Assembly (NCBI GenBank): GCA_023238725.1
Contig: CM041550.1
Location: forward strand, 21,548,086 to 21,612,085
From: Scortum barcoo
Lineage: Eukaryota > Chordata > Actinopteri > Centrarchiformes > Terapontidae
DNA length: 64,000 nucleotides
Direction: 5' to 3'
Made by a program: the position numbers and the translations under genes. The notes beneath the pieces were generated by a model. It did no database searches, had not been told where the DNA came from, and saw only the letters and a program-made list of their open reading frames with translations. Shown here piece by piece: positions 37,619 through 49,703 of this stretch. How positions within the stretch are numbered: position 1 is the stretch's first letter; every line of letters starts with the position of its first letter.

Positions 37619-38112
37619 TCAAGATTCAAGATTCAAGAATTTATCTGTCATTGAACAACAATAACATCACGCAGTCATTGCCAATGAAATTCTTAAACCT
37701 CTTGCTCCCTACAAACAAATGATGTTCAAGAATATTAGCATGAATAAAAATATAGAAATAAATAATAGTACAAGAGTACTAATAGATTAATAAATATAGA
37801 CCTAAATTTAAATTAAACAAATATAAATTTTACATCTAGGAAAATATACAACTAGAAGAGATAACAAATATTCAAATATACAATAGAATATGCAATATAT
37901 GGTGATGATGGTATTATTGTGATGGTGTTATTGTTTTAAGAGTTTTAAGTGTTCAAAAGTCTTATGGCCTGCAGGATGAAGCTGTCCCTGAGCCTGGTGG
38001 TTCGGGCTCGAATGCTTGCAGAACCATCGGCCAGACGGCAGCAGACAGAACAGCTTGTAGGCTGGGGTGGTTGGGGTCCTTGATGATTTTGGTGGCCTTC
38101 CTCCTACACCAA
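37619..38112 (-). mobile_element. Non-LTR retroelement 3' tail (second teleost family)
   Basis: It starts TCAAGATTCAAGATTCAAGA, the simple-repeat end of a common fish repeat, and ends with the body blocks AAGCTGTCCCTGAGCCTGGT, GGTTCGGGCTCG and GGGGTGGTTGGGGTCC (37978-38080). Read on the - strand the body precedes a CTTGAAT-type tail, as in a LINE 3' end. An AT-rich centre separates the two. No reverse transcriptase frame is present. Confidence 0.65.
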
Positions 38113-40437
38113 GGTAAATGTAGTGGCTGTTCTGGGAGCTTTCAATCATATCACACCATCTTTATCTTTATCTTTAAACTATGAGCTTTCTGTCTATGTG
38201 GGCCTCAGAGATAAGGTCAATAGTTCATCCTTGACCTTGGAAACAGCTGAAGCGTTGAATGCATGGTGAACCACGGTGCGGCGATGTAAATAGAAAGGAG
38301 CATATGGGAGCAGAGGCATGTCACAAGCTCTCGTCATCCATCAGTTTTCTTCTTTGCCAGATTTCGACAAACATCCACTTTGATTTTTTTGTGTGTGCTC
38401 TCCTCCCCTCTCTCTTAAACTTTAATTAAAAATAGCATACATGAAATATTTTGCCACCCAGTGGATTCTGCATCCTTGCATCTCTCGGTCCAGCAGTCTC
38501 AACAACAAAAGATTTTCTCTCACTATTATTAAGTTTTCTAATACAGTGAGAAACAGCGTAAAGGGCCTTTATCTCACTGGTTTCACTGTGCTGTGTCACA
38601 TTATAATGTTTGGTCTTCTACATTGTACTGTCATGACCGTATGCATGTTGTTGTGAAGAAACTATGTAAAAAAGTTCCTCTTTGACTACAATAGAATAAA
38701 ATATCGCCACACTTAATGGGGAATGCAATTTAATTTGAAACTTTCATGTGGCCATGGCTCACTCTGTCACCAGCTGTGAGGTCAGAAATGAGGAGTATCT
38801 CAGAGATTTTTAAAAATGACAGAAGCTGTGGAGGAACAAGACACATCTGAGTGCCTGACATCAGAAAGTGCTCCCACTCGCCTCCTCCTGGTCCCCACAG
38901 GTTGATAACAGATGCATTAATGTCATTCACAGATGTCTGCTGTTAATGTTAATACATGTTATTTTCAGTGCTCTGTATGTGTTGCTCCCAAGTGGCTCTG
39001 GTATATTTCTGTCTTGGTCACAATTTCCCTGTGGAGCCTCGAGCAACATTTCAATCTGCCAGCAGGCAGCCTGGGAGATGAGACCCTAACAAGAACTGCC
39101 CAAAAAAGTAGATTAACTGGTCTGAGTCTTCTGGCGACTCAATAAAAAATTAAAAACAAACAAAAAAATAAATAAATAAATCTTGCTTTGCTCTCCTCTA
39201 TGATTTCTGTGTCAATATGGCCCATGTTATCAAAAAAAAAAAGTGAAAAAACAAAATAAGCACATATTCCACATGCACAGTGTACAATTCATGCTGGGCC
39301 AATTTATCTTCCCAGTCGCATTAAGCAGTTTCATCAGACCAGTCTCACGCTCTGCACTCGGAGGCCTTACAGTGGCCGGTCTCAAGAGACAGAGAGAGGA
39401 GGAGAGGAGGGGGAGGGAGGGGCGATAGCAAGGAAGAGGAGGTATTACAAACAGCTAAATCAGGGGAAAGTAGTTGAGGGTTTAAGAGCAATTAGAATAA
39501 ATCATTTGACATCATGTGCACAAGTAGTATTTGTGTACATGGGGCAGTGAACACGGTGAACACGGTGTGAACACTGCCATCAAACATAACAACAGAAATC
39601 ATTAACAGACTCCTATCCAGTGACTTCAGCAGCCCCTTTCATTTTATCTCAAAAACATTACCTCTACTGATTGCAGTCTCCTCAACAAGGTTCATGAGCA
39701 CAGTCGAGGGATGGTGGAAGGAGCCGACTGAGACTACTTTGCCTTTTGAAACTAATTAGCAGGCTAACTATGTTTGAAGCCTCAAAATTGCCCATGAGGT
39801 CACTGGTGTAGGATGCAGCGACACTGCAAAATATACACAGATGTCTTAGATTTCACAGCACAGTGCGGAGAAGAGAAACATTTCTCATTTTCTCATTTTG
39901 GGGAATTTGAGTTCGACCGTGAAATGAAGTTGACTGAGCCAGATGCAAAAGTGAAACATTATTTTTACATGAAGCGAGCACTTTTTTCATTCAACCTTTT
40001 CTTATGTCAAGAAAAGTAAAAAAGAAAAGGTAAAAGAAAAGTATGTCTTAGCTGTGTAACAATCACTGAATCAAGGACTGTGCTGCAGAGTGACTTAATG
40101 ACACAAAGCATCACTTGGGTGAAGCCAGCGATGTCTATAAAGGACGACAAGATCAACACAGAAATGTTTGTTATTTGACAACCATAGGTTCAAGAATTAA
40201 TCTTACTTATGTCCTTATTCCCTGATACTGAATGCTTGCCATGTAAAAACACAAACATTTCTCTGTCTTGACTTTTGTATGCGTGATGAATTGTGACACA
40301 TAGTGGCTTTAATATGCCAAAGACTGTGGCATCTGGTAAGATTAAAGTGGATTCAGAAATATTTGCACAGATCAGTAATAGAGAATACAGCATGATTGGC
40401 TTGTCATCTTAGCTTCACATCATCAACAGCTGACACT
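38113..40437. other. Intergenic, low-complexity tracts only
   Basis: It contains an A-rich run with AAATAAAT units (39147-39181) and a purine-rich GGAGG tract (39388-39425). No gene was recognised. Confidence 0.45.
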
Positions 40438-40525
40438 GTTCATCAACAAGTGATGAGCCAAGTTAACGTGCATAATCCTGCTGGGTGTGTTAGATGTGCA
40501 TAATGCTGTACAGTCCCAGTATATG
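40438..40525 (+). repeat. Copy A of an unnamed repeat with CATAATGCTG units
   Basis: AAGTTAACGTGCATAATCCT is followed by GCTGGGTGTGTTAGAT and GTGCATAATGCTGTACAG. The same order, diverged, occurs at 42028-42165. The unit (G)TGCATAATNCTG recurs about every 28 bp. I do not know this family. Confidence 0.55.
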
Positions 40526-42027
40526 TATGAATGTAGAAAAATGTTTGTGCCATTCCTTTATCTAGCTGCTCATGTGTATATCTCCTTTTGGCATGTGAGG
40601 CACTTTGATTTGCATTTGAATCAAAATGTGAGGGACAAATGAACTTGAGCCACAGTAGTTTGGTGACTTGTACTGCGATTCACGCACATCAATGATCGGC
40701 GCCTCGCACCCGGCAATCTCCACATTTGAATGATAACTTCAAAAATACACGTTCATCTGACATAAGCTTTGTTCCAATTTAAAAAAGCAATAAGAGTGGA
40801 GATGGAGCTTTATTTAATTACAGTGATGTACTCATTGTTCGGCCTCTGTAAAAGTTGGCATGACTAAATGCATTCCTGTTTGCAGCCTGCCAAGCTAATC
40901 TCGCAGCACAATGAAATGCCTCCCACGGCTGGAGTGAGCATGTGGGCAGCTTTTTAAGCGGAACAATGTAAAACAGAGAGACACTTGCTGTTCGACACAC
41001 ACTGTGGAACATACATGGACACGTGTGAGCCACAACAGCCCATTCACTGCACACACAAACACACCTGGATGCAGGCATACAGATACAGAGAGGAAAACTC
41101 AAGAGCACACAACACACCAGCTCTGACTCTTCCTTCATGAAGCTCCTCAGCAATCCATTACAGGATAAAGTACGCATTCACCTTCTTCCTCTTTGTTACG
41201 TTGACTTATTGGTCAACAAGTGTTGAATACTGAGATTGTGGGTCTGTGCAGTCAGTAAGACATACTTGTTCTTCTGACAAGATAGAGAGGCATTCATTCA
41301 AAAAGTCTGTACTGTTTATTTTATCCTTTTTAGATGGGCTTCTCTGATTGTTAATCTAACACCAGCCATTTACAACTCTATCTATTTGTGACATTATTCA
41401 CACAGGTGAATTTGCTTGTTCAGAAGTTTGGTACACGTTAGAGAGGTGTGATTTCAGTGTCACATATGCAAACCATTAAAGGCGCCAGAAAAAGGCTCTT
41501 CAACCTCTCATGGCTGAAATTGTATTACAAGAAACTATTAGCCTGCAAACCTTTCTCTTTTTTTTTTTTTTCAATTACCTCTCAGGGCTTAATAACATCC
41601 ACTGAAGAACAGACACAGAGTAGGCTGAAAACGTTGGGTAGTACCTGCCGCTGTCACCGTGTAGATCAAATTAAGTTACTGTTGTCGAACGAGCTGCTGT
41701 TGGACGTGCTGTGGAGGAACTATAATGAAGCTCATTGCTCCCTTCCACATTTTAACGGCACAGAACATGCACAGACAAATGTTTACCAAGCAACAAGTTA
41801 CTTAATTCAGCACTTTGTTCAGTACATCAACTTTCTAGCTGCTTCACTGTAGAGGCTATCCAGAACTTATAGCAATCACTTTGGCCTCGTCCTGACATGC
41901 AGCTCATTACACAAATGTTACAAATGTGATATGAATTTTACGTTCTGGTTCCAAAGTCATTTTTACACAAAATCCATGTATGGTGAGTTGATCTCATTTG
42001 CTGACAGTATTTTAATTATTTAATTGA

Positions 42028-42165
42028 CAAGTGAATTGCTAAGTTAATGTACATAAGGCTGCTGGATGTACACGATGCTGTTTGGAACCCATAAAGCTCT
42101 TTTATGTTTGCATAATGTTGTTGTGGGTGTTCATAATGTGTTAGATATCCATAATCCTGTTCTCA
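42028..42165 (+). repeat. Copy B of the CATAATGCTG repeat
   Basis: GACAAGTGAATTGCTAAGTT and AATGTACATAAGGCTGCTGG match copy A block by block. Further units follow (GCATAATGTTGTTG, TTCATAATGTGTTAGAT, CCATAATCCTGTTC) at about 20-30 bp spacing. Confidence 0.55.
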
Positions 42166-42479
42166 CAGTAGTGTATCCAAGTCGCCACTGTTATCCACCG
42201 GTGCTACCTCTCTCTGCATAAAGATCTGTAAAGATCGGGTCTGGATGAAGCCATAAAAAACATTTACATAATGGTCTCTTTTGTCTGCATGACACAAACT
42301 CATCACTTTAACAGAGGGATGAAGGCAGTGATGTATGAGGGCTCATGACATGAAGAAATAAGTACAGGAAGGGTAAATGTCTGGCTCGAGAAAAATTAGA
42401 TCTTGTCTGGAAAACAACAGCAGCAAAGAAATAAAAAGATATAGATGGTTAGTTGATATCAATATCATGTGATATAATA

Positions 42480-42960
42480 TTTTCCACGCAATATCCAGCC
42501 AATGGCTCCCTGCAGTTGCCCCTCAGAACCTCAATCCCAAACACATTTTGAAACCGCTGTCAGCCACTTCAGCTTGTCAATCCAGCGGTGCAAAGCGAGG
42601 TGCGACCCGTGCAATTTCCAACCTGGGCCCATCCTTTTCCCACAACTTTCTCTGCCTTGTGTGCTCGCCGGAGGAGTTGTAGCGCCACGGTGAAATTTTG
42701 GTCTGAACCGGCGGGGGATGTAAAAAGCTGCAGAAATGAGGTGCCTCCTGGAAGGATCCGGAATCAGCCAGTGTGGCGGATGAGACGAAGTTTGCATTGA
42801 GCTGAGCGACGGGAGAGGAAAGACAGAGAGGCAGGAAAGAAATGAGGAGCTGGCACCAGAACGCCCACCAGGTCACCACAGCAAACACACACACGCAGAC
42901 GGGAAGACGGAGAAAACACACACATATATATAATGTACGCCGCACACATGTACAGAATTA
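42480..42960. other. CpG- and GC-richer block, function unknown
   Basis: Compared with its AT-rich surroundings, 42495-42900 is rich in C+G and CpG (for example GCCGGAGGAG, AGCGCCACGG, ACCGGCGGGGG, GAGCGACGGG), with a CCAATGG box at 42499-42505. No coding exon was recognised. It might be an unannotated promoter or a repeat. Confidence 0.35.
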
Positions 42961-43361
42961 TGGAATAAACATGAACCTTTGACTTCTCTCGCTGTGACAT
43001 CATATCTCATTTCCCCCCATACATACGAAGTATCTGTTCACAAAACACATGAACATGCCATTCAGTTTTGTATATTTAGACACAGCAGTTCTACTTAAGG
43101 ATGTAATTTATTCAAGTGTCGATGTTTTGTTGTTTCGTGAATGAACATGTAACTGTAAGAGGGGTGGAGGAAAAGTGTGTGTGTCCAACACACACAGGTT
43201 AATTAGAGCGGATGGATGATGGTGGAGACAAACACAAATTACATTCTGATGATCTTCTGTGCTGCGCTGGTTTCACCGTGCGTCTGGGGATTTAAAGACT
43301 GAGTCTGCTGCTGCTGTTGTGTGAGGAAAAAAAGAATTAAAAAGACAGGGAGAGTAAACAT

Positions 43362-43362
43362 G

Positions 43363-43396
<34 letters not shown>

Positions 43397-43397
43397 A
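43362..43397. repeat. (TG)n(AG)n compound microsatellite
   Basis: A GT run passes directly into a GA run. It is seen directly. Confidence 0.9.
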
Positions 43398-43844
43398 GGG
43401 AGTGGGAGAGCAGGGGTGAGCGAGATATCTTAACTTGCGTCTTTGCGTCGGTTTCAAACAGCACTCTCCCTTCACTTCAGTAATCTCATCATGTTATAGA
43501 CACACACTGTCACACAGCAGGGCCGTTCTTCACCGAGCAGAACTGAGTTAACTCGATTGAATTGTTCATTATTTGACACAAGAATCTTTCAGTTCTTCAG
43601 TTCCGGCATCAGACTTTATCTAGAGCTGCTGAGCAAGACGCCTTCAAAGTGGCTATAAGTGATGCTTTAATAATAAATGACCATCAGAAAACAATGTGAC
43701 AGTGTCGCCGGTAGTGATGAACTTGCAAAGACGCATCACCTGAATCTGCAGCTCCCCTCATCTCCCCAGCAACTTTACTGTTTCATGTCACTATCATTGA
43801 TCTCGCAGTGTGATTTTTGGAGTGCAGCAGGGAGCTGAGACGTG

Positions 43845-43960
43845 ATAAACCCTGTGTACATCACCAGCTCAGCACCAAACAGCAGACACACCAAGTTAAA
43901 GACTACAGCCGGTGAACATGGTGGAGCATTAAACAGCTAAAGAGCCAGATAATTCTCCCC
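43845..43960 (-). repeat. Dispersed repeat copy (same family as 48100-48460)
   Basis: On the - strand it reads AATTATCTGGCTCTTTAGCT, then TTAATGCTCCACCATGTTCA and CCGGCTGTAG. This matches, in order, blocks of a teleost repeat also present at 48200-48270 and, more decayed, at 27960-28140. Confidence 0.55.
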
Positions 43961-45754
43961 AAAATGGAAGCAAATAATGGCATTTCACAAATAGCATATG
44001 TGTGTGTGGTAAGTTTAGCTTTAAAACCAACCCCTGCTTACACTCAGCAAATCATATCAATGCTAATCTCCACCCTGTTATCTCTGCTTATGTGTAGATT
44101 AGGAGCGTTTTTCCATCCACCTGCTTTTAATTTGCACATAACACAATGTAAGTTGAAATCAGAAATTCAAAAACAAACCTGGAAATCTAGCAAACAAGCT
44201 TTTACACTTGGCTAAGGTGGAAACGTTTCTTTATTGATGAAAGCACAATGCAACCAAGTGCAATGGAAACAGAATAAATAATGATGTTCATGAGGCATGT
44301 GAATTAAACTCTCACTGAAGCTCTTGCTACACTAAACAAATTAAAGGCAGAGGCAGACAAAAACATCCGATCTGTGCGGAACAATGAGGAGGGTGTAGCG
44401 TTCCTCAGATTAATACATGAACCAAACATAGTGCCATATTCCTGTACACACACTTACACACAAATGGGAAAGTTAGCAGCTGCAAGTGATACTTTTCTAC
44501 GACGTGAACAAGTGTGAAGTTAAAAAAAGTTTTTCACTCATTCATATTGTGCTTTATTATCACAAACACATCCTCTGAAAGTTGCAACTTGGTGATTTGA
44601 TTCACTACATGTTCACCTAATGGAAATGTGAAATAATTACCTGCCAATTTTAACAGTATTCCCACACATGGCATTTATATGGATAGCACTTTTCCTTGTA
44701 TTTTGATGCTTACATCATCTTTTTAATGGTCTGGCATAGAAAGGCGAAATCATGTGTACCTCCAGCCTTCTGGAACTGTAACAAATAAACCAGAAATATA
44801 CATTTCTGACACGAAGAGCTTCCCTTTGATTGCCCCATGGGATTATATGAGGAAATGACTCAGGAGATGAGTCATAAGATAAACAGGGAGGAGGCAAGTC
44901 ATCCAGATAGATGAGTTTAAGGACTGTCAATCACAGAGTGGCAATTACACCAATTTACAAGGTCTCAATCTGGAGCCGGACAAAATTATTATATTCGATA
45001 ATATCAGCTTTTTTTTAACTTAGTAACCTCCCCACTTATATCAGATTATGGTTATTTTCAAAGACATTTTACTTTTTCCTTGAATGTGCTCAAAAAATGA
45101 CACTCTCAAATATTCAGTTTGTAACTTGTGGCTTGTGGTTTAATAGAAAGGATGTCTCTTGTCAAACTCTAGTCCGGGGAAGACAGCTGCTGTGGGTTAC
45201 ATTTGCCATTCAACAGAAACAGATACAACATTAGATAGATTCAGGCTTCCACATTATCTTCCTTTACTGATCAAAACCAGCCCCCAGGTTACAGCCGTGT
45301 TGGCCGTAGCCAATTTATGTGACAAATGACCCATCATTTAAAGCCATTAATCTCTTCCTTAATGTGGCTGGCAGGTGTTCTGTCAACAGGAAATCTATGG
45401 AGACAGGAGCTCTGCTGCTCCTCGTTATTTTCTCACCTCCTCCCCAAGGCTGTTAAAGGAAGTGGAAATATGTACTTTAAGTTAATTGAGGCTAAGAGTT
45501 GGTTCAGAATGTATTTTGGTTCAGCTCCTAGGTGTGTTGGGACCAGGACATCCAAAGGACTGGACACACATGATTTATAGCATTGAACCATCTCATTACC
45601 TGGCTGTAGCTGTGGCTGTCGGCTGTCAGCTGTCATTGTGCACACACACACACACACTCACAGGGACATTCATAAGTTAAGTATATAGCCACAGGGTGAG
45701 TGTACAGTATGATTGTGTTACCTCTAAAATAAGGCAAAATAACAGGCTGTTTGC

Positions 45755-46080
45755 ATGACAGCTTTGCACACTCTTGTCTTTCTCTCAATCAGCTTCATGA
45801 GGTGGTCACCTGGAATGGTTTTCAGTTAACAGGTGTGCCTTTCCAAGGGTTCATTTGTGGAATTTCTTGCCTTCTTAATGCGTTTTAGACTGTCAAATCA
45901 AAAGGTGGCTACTCTGAAAACTCTGGTTTGTTTAACACTTTTTTCTTTACTACATAATTCCATATGTGTTCTTTTATAGTTTTGATGTCTTCAGTATTAA
46001 TCTACAATGTCAAAAATAATAAAGAAGATAAAGAAAGACCATTGAATGAGAAGGTGTGTCCAAACTTTTGACTGGTAGTG
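45755..46080. mobile_element. Internally deleted, one-ended Tc1 relic
   Basis: The right end reads GTGTGTCCAAACTTTTGACTGGTAGTG and is followed by TA (46081-46082), the Tc1 terminus and target. Inside, ATGACAGCTTTGCACACTCT and GGTCACCTGGAATGGTTTTC are parts of the transposase region, which then pass into the terminal arm (AAGGTGGCTACTCTGAAAAC). Most of the transposase and the left terminal repeat are missing. It is a different Tc1 family from those at 1-614 and 7405-9041. Confidence 0.8.
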
Positions 46081-46082
46081 TA

Positions 46083-48099
46083 TGTGTATGTGTTCATGAC
46101 AAGTCATCACGCATTTATTGAGACACTTCACTGAAAACAAAAAATATTAACCTTGTAATGACGCTGCTACTTAAAATCTAGCATTTAGAGCCCTGTTAAA
46201 TATTAATGGTTACGCTGTCGGTATCCCCTGAGAGATAAGGGAGAGAGAGAATGCTGATTAGTGAGTGTGTCAGGTGGTGTTAGTGTGCTGCAGCATTCAA
46301 TGAATGAATCCACACTGTCCACATGCAGTGGATGTCTCCATCCTCCATAATACTGCAGGACATCTCTTGGGTTTGGACTGTTGGTTAAACAAAACAAGCA
46401 ATTTAAAGATAAATTAATTTAAGCTTAAGGAAACGGCATACTTTAAAGACCAAATGATTTATGGAGACGATGCAGACCAAATAATTATACCGCACTAACA
46501 CTTTCATCTTGCATTGCTGACTGTCAATTGTGACAATACGTTTAAAGCACATAATGAAAGAAACAAGACACATCTGTTTTATTTATATTCTCTTTAATAT
46601 ATCTTAAAAAATGGATATACAATCTGAGAAAGAAAAGGTTGAGGAGTTGAAGAACAACTGGTTGTTAATCTTCTCCTCTGGCCCAAAGATGGAGTTAGCC
46701 CGAGCAGAGACATTTCCCAAAGACATCCTGGGAAAGAAAATACTGCTAACTGCCAAACTAGAGGACATATGACGAGGTGTCCAATAGGAAGCTAAAGTCA
46801 GAGTATTAGTAAGGCTAAGATTAAGTAGAGTTATGGGCTATCATATCCTGGAGGCAAGGACTACCATGACAACTGGCTGTCATGGCAATTACACAGGCTG
46901 GCTTCATATTAACAGGCAGTTACATTAGCCTCCGAGGTCTGAGCGGACCACGAACATACAGGAAAAATGCCGTGGATCGCCCACATTCACATTTGCTTTC
47001 GATGGAACTGTTTTTTGTCATATTCTCGGGTCCTGTATTTTGGCAGGAGTCAGTGTCATCTGCTGTTGAGTTTACTTTCACTAGGAAAACAATAATAATT
47101 TGAGCTGTTGAACCCTGGGCCAGAATAACAGAAAGAAAAGAAGGGCAAGAGGGAACCAGAGCATGCTAACAGGTCACATCATTTCAACATGTCATGAACT
47201 GCTCACACACATACACACATGCTCACTCATACACACACGCTCAAAAAGCACAAAAGTTCACTCTTTGACAACTACATTTCTGACATCCTTAGTAAAATGC
47301 ACCACTGGTGGATCCCATATAGACATGGCCTCATGCAGACGGTGTGGACACAGAGCTGAATGGAGGGAGAACAGTCCTGATGTTCAGACATACGACTCAA
47401 ACCGGAGGCACAACGCCAGCCAGGACCGAGTGAAACACACACGCAAACAAATGTGCCCATACCACACCCTCACTGGCTGACTGAGTGTCAGTCTTCCCTT
47501 ATTTCTCTCTGTAACACACACAAAATCAACATGCATTTTATGGATGAAACCAACAGCGGCAGAGGTTCATAAAGACAGACTGATGTTATCCTGTTTGGCT
47601 CAGAATCACACGAGGTGTCCTACAGTGCAGTGCACCTCATCATCTGGTCGAGTCGAAACAACAGTGGTATAGCAGCACTCGTACAAGGTCACTAGCTAAA
47701 GAGCATTATGGTGAGCAAGTTGATACACCGGTAACGTCATCTTATTTACTCTGTCCTCCAAACACCTCCAGTTTCATGAATAGAAGGTCTTTGACTAGCC
47801 CAGTCTACTGCGGCTTACATGCCACATTGTATGAATGTGAAGAGCCACACACACCTGACTAAAAAAGGGTCCCTTGCGCTGAATGAAAACCACTCTCTCA
47901 TTAGTTAACCAGCCAGTAAGCTCACACGCTAGCGTGTTACATCTAGTTGCCTTTATAAATCTCTGCTATTAACTTCTCCAACATATCCAGATAGTGAAAT
48001 CATACAATACACACCGAGAAGAGAGAGAGACTCAAAAATCTTCTGTCCTGTACTGCAGCACATGGACAACCAAATGAAACAACTGTGAGGTTTAAGTGC
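46083..48099. other. Intergenic, nothing recognised
   Basis: Only chance ORFs are seen. No splice-bounded or repeat structure was recognised. Confidence 0.45.
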
Positions 48100-48460
48100 T
48101 GACTTTCAGCTTTAAGGGTGTTTTAAAGTGTTCACATTCATTTTGGGCAGTCTACGACTCATAGTTCCTTTAGTACCTAATTACCAAATATAGCTCCAGC
48201 TCGGTTTTTGGTCTCTACCAGCTCCTGCTCCAACAAAATGCTCCACTGTGGTCATCAGCTGGTGTCTAACTATGTCTGTCCGCTCTCTGCTCTGAACAGC
48301 AGGTTTTTAGAGCTTTTTCTCTCAAAACAGCTGCCTACTGCAGATTAAAACAATCCTGTGAAAGCGATGAGAGTGAACCAAAACAGTGAAGACGTTCACT
48401 GTAAAGCTCATAAAGCTGATGGGAGCTGCAGATTCAGCTGATAATTTTAGGTTTCTCATT
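48100..48460 (+). repeat. Teleost dispersed repeat, best copy in window
   Basis: Ordered blocks GGTCTCTACCAGCTCCTGCT, AATGCTCCACTGTGGTCATC, CAGCAGGTTTTTAGAGCTTT and GGGAGCTGCAGATTCAGCTG are typical of a dispersed repeat I recognise from spiny-rayed fish. Two other copies are on the - strand at 43845-43960 and 27960-28140. The superfamily is unknown to me. The boundaries are approximate. Confidence 0.55.
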
Positions 48461-49428
48461 GTCACATTGTTTTCTCAAAAATATCAATTATAGCTGCTCA
48501 CAAGTTCACATTCATTATATTTTATCTATTGAGCCATACATTTCCTACACTGTTTGTTAGTTCTAATTAAATCTAAAATAGTCCTTCTTACTTTGTTTCA
48601 TTTTACATCCATTGTGCTGAAGTACAGAGCAAACACACAAGACATCTGTCACTGTCATAGTACTTTCTGACTGCTCTGTGAATATGAATAAACCTCTCTA
48701 TCCTCAAATGAAAAAAGTGTGTGTGTGTGAAACAGAGAGGCAGATGGAGGAAGACAAAAAGGGACAGTGAGGAGAGAAGCAGGGGCACAGACAGGAGGGG
48801 AAGCTGAAAACAGTACAATACATTTGGCTGTGGTTTTAGTAGTCAAACTTTATCCCACTGGAGCTGAAAACACACAGACGGTCAGTGAGTTTGTGTCTGT
48901 GTCTGTGTTTGTGTGTGCACGTGTGTGTGTGAACATGCAAGGAGAATGATAACAGAACAGGATGATGTGCTCATTCACATGCTGTCTTGTGGGGCTGTAG
49001 GCTTTCCAACTTGTGTGTGTGTGTGTGCGCGCGTATGTGTGAGTAACAGACAAGCGTACGGAAAACCGTGAATGTATATGTGCATGTATGCTTGTGAACT
49101 CACATGCATTTTCTCTTAAGCGACACAAACATGGCAGGCACTGGAACAGAGAGCTGATAGTAACATATTCTTTCTCTTGATTCTTCAAATTTTAAAACAA
49201 CCCAACATGACTTCCTTTACTGTTTTTTTTTTTTTTTTGGCGCCGTTGAATCATCACACAGGATCCGTTGCCGTTCGTTGCCACGGCTCATTTTTCCCAG
49301 CTCGGGGAGGCGGCGTCATTCACTGATCTTGCCACAATGAGCAGACATTGCTCTGAACACTCAATCGATTAGGATAATTAAAGCATATTTTTCTCTTGTA
49401 TGCAAGCCCTTCCTCAAACGCATCATTT

Positions 49429-49434
49429 TTTATT
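49429..49434 (-). promoter_or_regulatory. ube2f: Candidate polyadenylation signal of ube2f
   Basis: On the - strand this is AATAAA, 219 bp after the ube2f stop codon. It is the nearest canonical signal. It lies in a T-rich patch, so chance is possible, and a longer 3' UTR cannot be excluded. Confidence 0.35.
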
Positions 49435-49652
49435 TACTTTTTTTTTTCATTCCTGCAATGTGGAGTTTATTGCAATCAGGGGGACAGCGGGGAGTGGTCG
49501 GGGCTGTGGCATTAGGAGGAGGGGAGTGGTAAGAGTCAAAGAGTCAGCTGTTGATTCACACATGTGGGGGGAGTTGGCCAAGAGAAGCAGAGGCAAGGTA
49601 GAGCAGTTTGGTTGGTTGGTGCATGTGGTGATGTAGGGAGGCCGTGCTTCTA

Positions 49653-49703
49653 TCATCTGGCGTAGTGCTTGATGTAATCTTGAACCTTATTCCGAAAATC
49701 CTC
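49653..49703 (-). CDS. ube2f: UBE2F, last coding exon
   Basis: UBE2F is the E2 that passes NEDD8 to cullin-5 through RBX2. The exon follows TCCAATCCAG, enters in phase 0 and reads EDFRNKVQDYIKHYAR then TGA. This is the last 16 residues of the protein, differing at only a couple of positions from the human C-terminus (Q for D, H for R). It forms the final helix of the UBC fold. The stop is at 49653-49655. Confidence 0.96.
   Translation of the reverse strand, partial: EDFRNKVQDYIKHYAR

Noticed and set aside
41448..41852. 134-residue frame in intergenic DNA
   Set aside because: It crosses a poly-T tract (poly-Phe) and has no domain features.
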